A stretch of DNA of 64,000 nucleotides from Paraspadella gotoi (lineage: Eukaryota; Chaetognatha). The notes under the pieces were generated by a model. That model was not told where the DNA came from. It was given only the letters and a program-made list of their open reading frames with translations, and did not search any database. Both the position numbers and the translations under genes were made by a program. The stretch covers positions 13,755,326-13,819,325 of the forward strand of contig CM119267.1 in the NCBI GenBank assembly GCA_051294375.1. The letters are read 5' to 3'. Positions 46,001-57,800 of this stretch are shown here, in pieces. The stretch's first letter is position 1, and every line of letters starts with the position of its first letter.

Positions 46001-48756
46001 GATTTTTTTTTCATATATAAAGAAAACCATAATGTTTCATATAACCTATTCAGAGATGACAATTTCAATCACCAATTTTTTTTTATGGCTGCATAGTGCA
46101 TACACTACGCCACGCTAACTGGGAATCGTTGACCCTGGTCCTTGTAACAGAACCTTTGTAATACCTTATGGGTCCATAGTTTATATTATTGGTCAAAGGA
46201 GTTAGCACCGAGATGAACAAATTCATGCAAAAGTAGGGTGAACTCGATTTTAACTTTTATCTGGCAATGCGACTTAAATAGAGGAAAAAAAAAATCGAAA
46301 AAAAGAGGGGAAAAAAATTGTACAATTTCAGGGTTTAATCACTAAAGTGATTTACAATAAATAAGCTATTGAAGAGACAGTAATTATTGTTATGTGTTAG
46401 TGACAGAACCATTCAATATAAGCAGTCCCTGAGCTTCGGATCAGGCTGTAACAACGTGTAACAGGCGGGTTAAGCGGCCCGTCCCTCTAAACTGGTAGGC
46501 GACCACCGGGCTAGAACCCCGGATCTTTGAGTTGGGAGGCGAATGACTTGCCTCCGGCACCAATGGCCGCTGATGAACGGTTGGTGGATTTTAGTCCACC
46601 ATACTATCTTGCCTTCCAGCTTTGGATAATGGACACATTGGACAATAAAAGGATTGGAATGGCTGCAATTAGCTTACTCTTTTAAAAATCGCCTACCGAC
46701 AGCATTGTTCGAGCTTAAGACTGACCATATGAGTATTACATTTGTTTCTTCTTCATACAGATTAATGAAAATGACTATGAGGAAGCCGGAATATTATACG
46801 ACGCCGCCGGGAAGAGGATTGAGTTGAAGAAAATTATACTTCCAAATGCTATGGAAGTAGATTCGCTTTGTAACTTCGTACAAATTCAGATGAATTTTAT
46901 GATAAAATCTGGGGAGGCTTTACTTATTCATCTTGATCGAATGGTAACCAGTTTGAAAATATCAGTTTACTCTTGAAAATTCGCCCAACTTTCCATTTTG
47001 TATTTTTAGGAAGATGATTTACTCAAAGCAAATTTAGACGCATCCTCCGAAAAAACCTTCAACGAATATAGCATTATTTTACAATTTATTCGTAAATTGC
47101 TTTGCGATGCCACCAACACTCGCAAGTCTCAGTATGCCGATACAATTAAAGATTCTCTCAGGAGCGCGGAAGTTCTTTTGATGCAGTCATACTTCAAGCC
47201 TAAATTCAACACTAAGCAAGAAAATGTGCTCAACTATAAACTTTGCACGCGAGCCATCGACGAATTTTTTGATACTTATGGCGAAAATTTCGGCGATCAT
47301 TCTCACGAGATTTGTCTCATCATGCAACAACTTGGACATCCAAAGTACCGCCAGTTTTTGGAAAAACAAATTAGTTTTGGCGAACTGCGTTACCCGGACA
47401 ACACTCTTATTGTAGATCCATATGGTTTTGCGTGCTTCAAGACCATCAATGAGGCGCTCAAATTTGTTCTCAAAGAGGCTATGTTCCTTCTTGTTCGGTC
47501 GCTCTTAAAGATGGAGGAAAACCCGACACGGACTCAATACTCTATTCTTGTCCAACCAGAAACTTATGAAAATGATCTTAAACTTGTCATGCCAAAGAAT
47601 GTGGATATTGACATCGTCGGCAATGTTGGACGCTATGATTATTATGGGTTTAATAAAAATTGCGAAAAACCCCCAGCGGCCGTGGTTCGACTCTCTCGAT
47701 CAAAAATCGAAGGAATGGACCGAAAATCATTAGTAACCATTTTGGAAGGTCGTAATTCTAATCTCAGATTGGCAAGGTAAGGTTTGTTTGCTTTTAGTAT
47801 CTAGATCGAATATTTTTTTTTAAATTTGCCTTTACCCCATCAGGTTAGAGATTTTTGATGTCACGGATCTTAATGACAGCTCTATTTTAATCGATCAAGG
47901 ATCATCAGTGGAAATTAAGGAATGCCTCTTAGTCAGTACTGGAGGGGGCTTTGTAGTCTCGGCTAAAGGATTTAATACAGATTTGAAAATTATTTCCTGC
48001 GCCATTGAGGAAAGCCACAAAGCTTTCAGCATTAATAACAGTGCTAAGCTTTATCTCATGGGCAGTCGATTAGAAAATATTGGAGAGGATGGTTGCATGG
48101 TGAACGAAAGCATTTGTCACATAACTAATTCAAAATTCATCAATGCCAAGAATATTAAGTTTAGCGGTAAATCTCGAGGCATTTTTAACGATTGTAATTT
48201 TCATGGAGAATGGAAAAAAAGTGTAAACACTAGCTTAAAGGGAAGCATCTACAAGTGCTTTTGTCTCGAGGACGCTGCCCGGGTTTCCATACAAAATTGT
48301 ATTGTCTCAGATTACGAAGTGGCAGTTTTCGCCCTCAACCCTGAAAACCATGTGGCTTTGGGCCATACTAAGATTTACCAATGCAAGGTGTGTGCAGAAA
48401 TTTGTGAAAATGCCGGCGCTACTTTGCGGAACAATGAAATCAACTCGGATATCATCCTTGGCGTTTTTGGAAATTCCCAAGGGAAAATTGTACTGGAACA
48501 CAACAAGTCGGTCCAACCTATGGCCATGATTTTGGTAGACGAAAAATCACGGGCCCCGCTTATGATTGGGCCTCAATACGAGGTCATGTCGGTAAAGCTG
48601 GATGATCAACAGATCGAACAAGAAGTTCCCCCACAGCCTGTGAAGGAAGAAGTTCAGACGGAAAATAGTTTAACTTCTACGCTAGACCCTCGGGTATCTC
48701 AGTCAAAAAGAGATAAGAAAAAACGCAAAAAGAAAAAAACCATTGCTCATGAATGA
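40010..48756 (+). CDS. SHCBP1 / nessun dorma-like beta-helix protein
   Basis: Exons 40010-40117, 46761-46943, 47010-47776 and 47844-48756 join in phase to give about 656 residues, close to vertebrate SHCBP1 (about 670). That family works with centralspindlin at the midbody in cytokinesis and, in vertebrates, binds the Shc SH2 domain. The N-terminal half is helical and charged. From about residue 230 (FKTINEALKFVL, ILVQPETYE, VDIDIVGNVGRYDYYG) the layout matches the start of the SHCBP1 right-handed beta-helix, followed by repeated short strands with turns (GSSVEIKECLLVSTGGGFVV, MGSRLENIGEDGCMV, HTKIYQCK). The C-terminus is a lysine-rich tail (KRDKKKRKKKK), possibly a nuclear or membrane-binding signal. 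The first intron is 6.6 kb and full of repeats, so joining the first exon is the least certain step. Family assignment is by pattern, not by search. Confidence 0.68.
40260..40740 (-). repeat. Repeat family F, copy in intron
   Basis: Contains TTGATGGATTCTGATAGAGC, the GACTCACTTATCATTAAAG block and ATACTTTGTGTAGACAAC, as at 18290-18970. Confidence 0.6.
40880..41295 (-). other. Possible retroelement fragment
   Basis: The minus strand reads SKLENLKETMNSLRTGNCG and DFNLPPNQVDQPRRGG in a GC-richer block (41030-41295) followed by a GA microsatellite. TTCGGCCAAAACGACTGGCC resembles 11655-11675. It looks like a decayed gag or linker region, but no motif proves it. Confidence 0.25.
41296..42480. other. 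Intronic AT-rich sequence
   Basis: Nothing recognised. Confidence 0.4.
42490..43077 (-). pseudogene. Gag-like fragment of a Gypsy-type retroelement
   Basis: A GC-rich block. One minus-strand frame reads EESVEPKADLTDFDRQHRIW then IRRVEAALPRAGSSASKNKF and AHLESIL, which follows the start of Gypsy gag (aromatic, W..xVEAxF...GI...KFxxV). Upstream proline/arginine-rich text fits a gag N-terminus but frames shift, so it is decayed. The frame runs into a family A monomer (CCACACACAAAATTT) near 42520, mirroring the integrase fragment at 14812. Confidence 0.42.
43080..44550. other. GC-richer region, possibly retroelement leader or LTR
   Basis: Lies upstream (minus-strand sense) of the gag-like fragment. 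A second GC-rich island is at 44060-44370. No second LTR, primer-binding site or coding frame could be confirmed. Confidence 0.25.
44551..45945 (-). repeat. Family A element (reverse) with four monomers and a family G insert
   Basis: Four tandem monomers of about 190 bp (each with CACACACAAA-type and AAACTCATTTCCACT-type text reversed) at 44551-45340, then family G at 45475-45715, an 18 bp AAAATGATGCGAATTGAA array at 45730-45830, and the family A left-end motif GCAGATCCGACATTGTTTGC at about 45919. Confidence 0.65.
46373..46603 (-). mobile_element. Repeat family I (tRNA-related SINE-like), copy 2
   Basis: Nearly identical to 25168-25399 over its full length, including the GGTTGGTGGATTTTAGTCCA end. 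Lies in the large first intron of the beta-helix gene, 157 bp before its second exon. Confidence 0.55.
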
Positions 48757-50165
48757 ATCCAAGACAAGTAATCCACGAAATATTATTTTACGATCTTTCG
48801 CGTGTCTAGTATGAGAGGCAAGTTGCATCCCTGATGAGTGATGGATTCGACATGGGAAGTGTTAATGCTTTTTATCTGACAGATTTATTTTTTGTAATCC
48901 TTTGGTTTTAAACACTTTATGTAACTTATATTATATATATAAAATATATATATAAATATATATTATAGTTACCAGGTTAGATCAGGGATGCTGGAGGCGC
49001 TAAATTTCGCCCGCCTCCACTCCCCGCCTCCCGAGATCCCCTCGCCTCCGGTTTTGCGTTCGCCTCTCAATTTTTTAGCCCGGATCGCCTCCGCGTTCGC
49101 CTTTTTAATGCCTCCGGCTTTTTGTTAAAAATGTATTTATAGTTTTGTATTTGATATTATTTTTTTTTAATTCAGATCAATGGGTCATGAAAAAACTTTC
49201 CATTTGTTTTGTTTAAAATTGATAAATAAATAAATAAGTTTTTTATTTTTAAATGTATATGTTTTAACTTTTTTCAAATCTTTTTAACAAAAAATATATT
49301 TTAAACAATTTTTGCAAGACATTTTAAGAGAGAAAGAGAGAGAGAGATATAATGAAAGAGAAAAAAAAAGAAATAAAGAGAGAAAAGCATAAAGCTTCAA
49401 AAAATACTTAGGAAAAGAATATTATTAAGAATAAGGACAAGCTTTATTCTTATATGATTTGATTTTATTTCTTTTTATCCACTCTTAATCTCTTCTGTCC
49501 TTAAAAAAGAATAGTAAAAATTCTAATTTTAATTTTAATAAAAATTCTAAAAGTAAAGAATAAACAACATCGTACTATGAATAAATTGAATATTTATTAT
49601 ATAAAAATTGTATTATAAATTTTGCCATTTTTGTAGTAAGCAATATTTATGAATAATATTTACCCAAGACATAAATTGAGAATGGGGGGGAAAAATCTGT
49701 CCTCACTTCTATACGGTACCCTAGACACCCCATAAAAGAAAATAAAAATAACCCATTTTTGAAACAAAAAATAAAAAATGTTTTTACTACATCGTAGTGA
49801 AGTCAAAAAATTATGATTCAAGCAAGTTTTTTTTAATTGAATTTTAAAGTTTGTTATAATTTTTTATACAAAATGAGAAATTAATTAACGACTTTGTCAT
49901 TCTTTGTCAAATTTAACTTTATCTATATCAATCATTATCTACTAAACGAAAGCTTTAATTTGAACCCATTCTCATAAGCCTACGATTATTTGTTCTCAAG
50001 TTATTAATGAATAACTCAATTTATTGTAAAAATAGTAACAATTTGGTAATTAGTATATGAAAGACTTATTCATTTCTTATTTAATAAAAAACTATAGAAA
50101 TGTAACATAATATGGTTTAGATAAACCTAATTTTAAATTTTTCTTCAACAAATAACTACAAATAA
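48757..50165. other. 3-prime flank of the beta-helix gene and AT-rich spacer
   Basis: 48990-49110 holds a run of GCCTCC-type motifs (CGCCTCCGGTTTTGCGTTCG). AATAAATAAATAA near 49208 may serve in polyadenylation. No gene was seen. Confidence 0.4.
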
Positions 50166-50960
50166 CTAGTATCCTTTCTTAATGCTTGGTTGGAAACCTT
50201 TCTCTCTCTCCTTTTTTTCTCTTTCGCTCTCTTTCCCACTCTCCCTCTTTCTTTCAAAAAATCGGTACAATTTTCATTACTCTGTTTTTTCATTTTTTAT
50301 ATATAGCATAATTTATCATTCGATGTTTGGATATGATGACTTACCGACAAGATTTTGGAGTGGGATCGATGGACCAAAAAAGTGAATCATAAAGCCAAGA
50401 TCTATAATAAGCAGATCCAGCTAAAAACAAGTTTGAGCAAACAATGTCGGATCTGCCCACGATCATTATCGGTAATTAATTAATTAATAATTATATTATT
50501 TAAGTTAATTAATTAGGCAATTAATTAATTAATTTGATCCCAAATGTTTGTTTTTAGGTCTTTTCGTCACTAACCATGACAAAAGCAATAACGACGATGA
50601 GAATTATGCCAATAAGGATTGACTTAATTGATTGATTAATTAATTATTGATTAATTGACTAATTGATTAATTAACTGATTAATTATTTGATTTATTAATA
50701 CATATAATAGGAAAAAGAAGCATAATCAATTAGTAAAACAGGTTTTTTGTTTTTTCCATTTAAACTCATTTCCACTCAAACAATTCCATCGAAACTTGAT
50801 TTCCTGCTCAATCACACACTTTCCTACCCACATACGAAATTCCAGGTCAATCGCCCCATCCACTCATGAGCAATTGGTGTTCAAATAATGAAATATATTT
50901 TTTTTGTTTTTTCCATTTAAACTCATTTCCACACGGACGATTCCATCGAAACTTCATATC
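50166..50960 (+). repeat. Family A element and Penelope-like scrap
   Basis: 50181-50240 (GGTTGGAAACCTTTCTCTCT) matches the arm sequence next to the microsatellite in the foldback elements. Family A right end is at 50290-50420, then a new left end (ACAAGTTTGAGCAAACAATG, 50427 on) with satellite and monomers up to 50960, where family G begins. Confidence 0.6.
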
Positions 50961-51725
50961 CAGCTCAATTATCGGGAAAAAAAAGCGTCTGCAGCTGCTT
51001 CTGCTGATTCGAAAACGATTTGGGCTCTGCAGGGGCTTTTTCTTTTTCTCTTTTCTCCTGCTGCTGCCTTTTGATTTTTTTTTTCTGGCTGCCTCTGCTG
51101 CCGCCGCTGCTGATTCGTCCGATAACGATTTGGCTTCTCTCTCTTTTTTTTTTCTCTCCTCTCTCTCTCTCTCTCTTTCTCTCTTTTTTTTCTCTCTTTT
51201 TTTCTCTTCTCTCTCTTTTTTTTCTCTTTCTCTCTCTTTTTTTTCTCTCCTCTCTCTCTCTTTTTTTTTCTCTCTCTCCTCTTTTTTTTTCTCTCTCTCT
51301 CTCTCTTTTTTTTCTCCTCTCTCTCTCTCTTTTTTTCTCTCCTCTCTCTCTCTTTTTCTCTCTCTCTCTCTCTTTTTTCTCTCCTCTCTCTCTTTTTTTC
51401 TCTCTCTCTCTTCTTTTTTTTCTCTCTCTCTTTTTTTCTCTCTCTCTCTTTTTCTCTCTCCTCTCTTTTCTCTCTCTCTCCTCTCTTTTACTCTCTCTCT
51501 CTCTCTTTTTTTCTCTCTCTTCTCTCTTTTTCTCTCTCTTCTTTTTCCTCTCTCTTTCTTCTCTCTCTCTCTCTTTTTTTCTCTCTCTTTTTTTTTCTCT
51601 CTCTCTCTTCTTTTTTTTTCTCTCTCTTCTTCTTTTTTCTCAGGGGCTGCGTCTGCTGATCAGTTTATTTGACAATGAAAAAGTTTTCACTGCTGCTTCT
51701 GCTGATTCGTCCGAAAACTATTAGT
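50961..51725 (-). repeat. Family G repeat, copy 3, with 520 bp CT/T tract
   Basis: Reverse copy of family G (CTGCTGCTGCC, GCCTCTGCTGCCGCCGCTGC, AACGATTTGGCTTCTC) with the microsatellite expanded to about 520 bp of CT and T runs (51125-51640). The block after it (CAGGGGCTGCGTCTGCTGAT) repeats the start. Long plus-strand frames here (mostly S, L and F) are artefacts. Confidence 0.7.
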
Positions 51726-51875
51726 TTAAAAACATTAACTGAATAAATAAGAGAACACCGTATGTATATTTTTTTTATCTTACATTAATTAAAATTTTAA
51801 TGTTTTTACTAGTAGGTGATTAATAAATCGCAAACCTCGCCAAAATGCTTTCGGCAAAATAACTTAGATGAAACT

Positions 51876-54800
51876 ATGGAGTTTATACAATACCTAAAAA
51901 GCCCCGAACTTGTCTGTTCCATACAAAACTACTTTGGTCTTTATCGAACAACACATTGCGAATCAACGCCTATAGCCCCAACGCCTGGACTTTCCGGAAC
52001 AAAATTAGAGGCTTACGATGAAGAACCTCACATTCAAAGCCGGAAGAGGGCCGAGAACGCGACTGCTCTGCACGACCGATTGCCCAACGGTGGTCCAGCT
52101 GCTTATATGTCCAACGCCGCTGGAATCGCCGAAAGTCTGCGCAGTTCGGGCTTAGAAGCTCACGGAATATTTTCCGTGCGAGTTGCCACTTCCGCCGGTT
52201 CCTCGTCACGAGCCACACCTTGCAGCAGTAGTGGGGACGAAACCGCGCAGGATGACGGCGACGGTGCTAGTAATAGCTACGTGGCGTCCTCATTTTGGCA
52301 TACTTTATTTGCCGTTGCGTCGAATCTTGGGAATGAAGTTTTTTACTGCTCATTCTTTCCTTTCTGGTTTTGGAACGTCGATACATTCGTCGCGAGACGG
52401 GTAGTCATGCTTTGGGCGCTCAACCTTTATTTCGGACAGGTTCAGTAACTGGGAAAATATTTATAACGGGAACCTAAATGCTAGATAATTTCTTCTTGCT
52501 TTCTCAGGCTTTGAAGGATGTAATACGTTGGCCACGTCCGGCTTCTCCGCCCGTCGTTCGTTTGGAGGATCGTTACGCGCTAGAGTACGGGATGCCGTCC
52601 ACCCACGCCATGGTTGGTGTCGCGATTCCGTTTGGACTTCTCATCACCAGCTTACCTCGTTATAATCTTATATTGTGGCTTAGTCTTTCCATTGCCTTCA
52701 TCTGGACTTCTTCAATATGCCTCAGTAGAATTTATCTTGGTACGATATAGTCAATACCCCTTTATCTCAAGTTTTTAGTTTCTCATACCCCATCTATGTA
52801 AATCATTTCTGTAAATAAATAAATAAATACACTGAAGTTTTTCTTCTTTTCTAACCATTGTCAGTATTATATTGAATCCTTGAATCAGTTAGTGATTTTT
52901 CTTTTCAGGAATGCATTCCGTTTTGGACATTTTGGTTGGCATACTTTTGACGGCGGGCATGATGGCTGCCTATTTGCCTTTTTCTGATTACGTGGATGCC
53001 TTCTTTCTTTGGAACTCCATGTCACCCTTTGTCGTCGCTGGAGCCGCCGTTCTTTCCGCAATATGCTATCCGTCTCTTGATCGATGGTCCACGGCTCGTG
53101 GTGATACCACGACAGTTATGGGCTCTATGTCGGGCGTTCTCATTGGATCTTGGCTAAATTGCCGTCTTGGGTAAAGCGACTTATACGTATTCTTAAGGCC
53201 CGTCTTGTCGTGATGTTGGTTCGCTTCTGCTTTTTTTTTACCGTTGTCGTCAGCGTCACGCTTTCATACCATTGGAAATTGTAAAAGTGTGTAACCATAG
53301 GAAGCTAAAAATTTAGATATAGCTTCTAATAAGCAAGATCTTTTAGATTCACATGTTTCATATTGCTACACGCATTTGTTTGTTTTATTTACAAAACAAT
53401 TATATACAGTCCTGTGCAAAAAAAAACGCGCCACTTTATAATTTTAAATTCCAGACCCTTTATAAAAACATTTTTAAAAATTTTATACCACTTCATTGAC
53501 AGGGAAGCCAGGTACTCTGGGAGTGAATAAACGAGACTGTGAGAGAGAAAGCTTGCAGGGACCTGCTATGTCATTATCTTGGAAGAGTGATGTAGGCCTT
53601 AAACCACCAAAGCCTGTCCAAAGTCAGGGGCAAGATAGCTTATTTATTAAATGAATGGATAATTTTTATATTGGGTGTACCAATTTCATAAAAAATAAAA
53701 TTTATTAAAAAAAGAATTAATGTGATTAAATTTTCTTACAATCGGTCAAGTGGTTTAGAAGATATGATTTTTGAAACTTGAGTATTCCAAAGCCAAACAG
53801 GAAAATCGATATTAGTGAATACTAATCTGTATTTATTTTTTTTTTTTTATAAATCGAATAGCCCAGTCAGCTTATTTTGTAGATGGTACTACCCTTATAT
53901 AATATTAAAATTTCAACAATTTTTTTTTTTAATTCTGAGAACAGATTCAGATTCCTCATTAAAAGTTGATAAAAGTAGCGGTAGCCGACCAAATTCAAAT
54001 TTTAATGGGAACAGCATTAAATTAATCCATTATTGGTATTAATTATTGTATTAAAATATTTTTTTGCAAAAATGTTCCCCAACTATGAATAATTCACTAA
54101 TTAATATTATTATATTGCTATATAATGTCAAAAAATTTTTTTTGATAATTTAAGTTTTTTAAATTGATTCTGATAGAGCTTAAAAAGTTAAGCAAAAAAT
54201 ATAATTACAACTTTTTAAAATTTTAATGTTTTATTACTTAAAATTAGTAAAAACTGCTGAAATCATCTGATGATGATGATGATGATGATTTTTTAAGGTT
54301 TTTCTCAGTTTTGACCCACTTATCATCAAAATATTGAAAAAAGAATTATACTTTGTGTAAACAACTTTTATAAGCTATCTGAATCTGCTTTTAAGAATAC
54401 AAAATTTAAAAAAAATTTTTTGACATTTCCTATCTATAAATAAATATTAAAAAATTAATTATTAATGCTTTTAGCCATTTTAAAAAATTTTGGTCTATTG
54501 AAAGTTTTCTCAGTTTCATTTGGAAAGGTTCCCAAATCAATCTTCTGACCTACCCCATTGACAAAGTTTGGCTCTAATAAAAGAAAATAAAAATCTTTTT
54601 AAAAATTTTTTTTTAAATATATTAAGATTATAAAAATTTATATTTTTAAGCTGGAAATTAAAAATTGGTGTCTTAAATAAAGTTTTTTACATTTTTAACC
54701 AACATAATGAAAGAATTTTTAAAAAAGAATTATATTTTTATATTAACTTTTTGCAAAAAATTTAAATCCGATCTTAAAATTTAAAATTTTGCATTTAGAA

Positions 54801-57800
54801 ATTTTAGTTGTTATATATTTATTATTATATATAAATATAGCTTACTGGTGCCCACTAATGTATAAAATTAAAAATTAAATTTACTAAAATATTTTTTTTT
54901 GTTTTTATTTTCATGTTTTATATGCTAAATTTTAATTTTCTAAATTTTTTTTCATTTTTACATCATTTTATTTGTTATTATTGCATAAATAATCCATTAT
55001 TATTACATTAATACTTAGTTATTGTATCAATCATTCTTTTTATTTTTAATTTTTCATTAATTTTTTTTAATGGTAACATCTGGCGAGATCATTATTCTTT
55101 CAAGATTTTTTTTTCTCTTACTCATATACGCATATTTTATTTACGGCAATGATTATAACCGCATAAATGATTATCATCGCATCAATCATTAGTTATCATT
55201 GTATCAATATTTGGTTATCATCGCATCAATATTTGGTTATCATCGCATCAATATTTGGTTATCATCGCATCAATAATTGGTTATCATCGCATCAATAAAT
55301 TTTTATTGTATCAATCAATTACTATTATATCAATCAATTACTATTGCATCAATTACTATTGTATGGCAACAGCCGGGTTGCCTGTGATGCCCATTGGGAT
55401 GGGGCATCTTACAGTTGGCTTTGGGGGCTTCCGACCCTCAGTGACGCTTCCAGTCACTGGCGCGGTTACCCTAGGACGGTCTCGCTTTGCCAACGCAGAG
55501 GGAAGTCATTAGGTCTGTGGATGGAATACTACATTATACTACACTATGGTGTGTTCCCCCACTGAGCCAATAGATTTGGCTGAAGGATGGTGGACGTGAG
55601 GCGGTTTGAATATACCGCCACAATTGCATCAATCACTAAATCAATTACTATTACATCAATCTATCATTATTCTATCAATAATTCATTATCACATCAATAA
55701 TTCATTTTTTTTTTTCATTTTCTTTAATAGTAACGTCTGGCGAGATCACTATAGATTTACTATACTTTTAAGATTTTTTTTTAGTCACGGCTTTAGATAT
55801 GTTTGTCTGTATGTCGGTCTGTGAATACTGGACATTTAATTAATAAGATTAAAAAGTTTTAAAAAATGTGACATGTTTTCGGAGATGCATTAATTATGAA
55901 AGTGATAAATTTTAGCCTGTCTTATTATTATTAAGGGGTTTTACAATCAAAATTTATAGGTTCCTAAAACCGCCACTTTCTCCACCTCCTTACGAAATCA
56001 TTTATCCTTCATTCCGTGACATGGGCGTCAGCTTACTACGGACCAGCATTGGCGTCCTCATACTTCTTGCAACTCGTGCTGTCGTTAAGCTGGTCGTTTT
56101 TTGGGGCCTCAAGCTTACTTTCACTATAGATGCTAAGTCTAAAGAAGATCTAAAGGTGCGTTAACTGACCATTAAGGCGTAGTGAAAGTTGCAGATCAAA
56201 ATTTGAATAGTTGTTCAATGTTCAGGAACAATCTTGTACTAAAGAATATATATTGATATATAAAAAAACAAGTTTGAGCAAACAATGTCGGATCTGCTTA
56301 TGATAATTAAGCGTTAATAAGCTAATCCGATGATAAATCATGGCACCTTTTCGGACTCTCAATTTGTGATTATAACAAATCATTACAGACTAAATCTATG
56401 AAAAAATTTATAAATCAATTGATCTATCAGTCATTACCAGAAGCTGTGCCAATACTAACTTGCATAATTTGGTCAACAGGCATAATTTGGTGAATTGGTA
56501 TAATATGGTCAACTGATGTAATTTTGTCAGGTGACGTAATTTTGTTAAGTGACGTAATTTTGTCAACTGGCATGAATTGGTCAACTGGCATGAATTGGTC
56601 ANNNNNNNNNNNNNNNNNNNNNNNNNNNNNNNNNNNNNNNNNNNNNNNNNNNNNNNNNNNNNNNNNNNNNNNNNNNNNNNNNNNNNNNNNNNNNNNNNNN
56701 NNNNNNNNNNNNNNNNNNNNNNNNNNNNNNNNNNNNNNNNNNNNNNNNNNNNNNNNNNNNNNNNNNNNNNNNNNNNNNNNNNNNNNNNNNNTTGATCAAC
56801 TGGCATAATTTGGTCAACTGGCATAATTTGGCAACCGGCATAAATCGATCAACTTCCATAATTTAATCAACTTCCATAATTTAATCAACCTTCCAATGAT
56901 TTAATCAATTCCATGATTTAATCAACTTCCATGATTTAGTCAACATCGGCATGAATTTAACATCAACTTCCATGTTTAATCAATCTCCATATTAATCACC
57001 CTAATACAACCATGTCACCCAATTATTTAATCAACTTCCATATTAATCAACTCCATATAATCAAACTTCCATGATTTAATCAACTTCCATGATTTAATCA
57101 ACTTCATGATTTAACAAAAACTTTCCCATGATCTTTAATCAACTTCCATGATTTAATCAACTTCCATGATTTAATCAACTTCCATGATTTAATCAACTTC
57201 CATGATTTAATCAACTTCCATGATTTAATCAACTTCATATTTTAATCAACTTCCATGATTTAATCAACTTCCATGATTTAATCAACTTCCATGATTTAAT
57301 CAACTTCCATGATTTAATCAACTTCATTGATATTTAATCAACTTCCATGATTTAATCAACTTCCATTTATTTAATCAACTTCCATGATTTAATCAACTTC
57401 CATGATTTAATCAACATCGCATGATTTAATCAACTTCCATGATTTAATCAACTTCCATATTTAATCAACTTCCATGATTTAATCAACTTCCATGATTTAA
57501 TCAACTTCCATGATTTAATCAACTTCCTTGATTTAATCAACTTCCATGATTTAATCAACTTCCATGATTTAATCAACTTCCATGATTTAATCAACTTCCA
57601 TGATTTAATCAACTTCCATATTAATCAAACTTCCATTGATTTAATCAACTTCCATGATTTAATCAACTTCCATGATTTAATCAACTTCCATGATTTAACA
57701 ACTTCCATGATTAATCAATTCATGAATTTAATCAACTTCCATGATTTAATCAACTTCCATGATTTAATCAACTTCCCATGATTTAATCAACTTCCATGAT

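Noticed and set aside
47187-47415. Alternative frames within the beta-helix gene
   Set aside because: Shadows of the main frame, which continues through with correct splice phases.
51020-51724. Two overlapping plus-strand frames of more than 230 residues made of S, L and F
   Set aside because: Products of the CT/T tract in family G; two frames are open at once and no domain is present.
56408-56859. Frames running through the N gap
   Set aside because: They consist of unknown bases plus satellite units.
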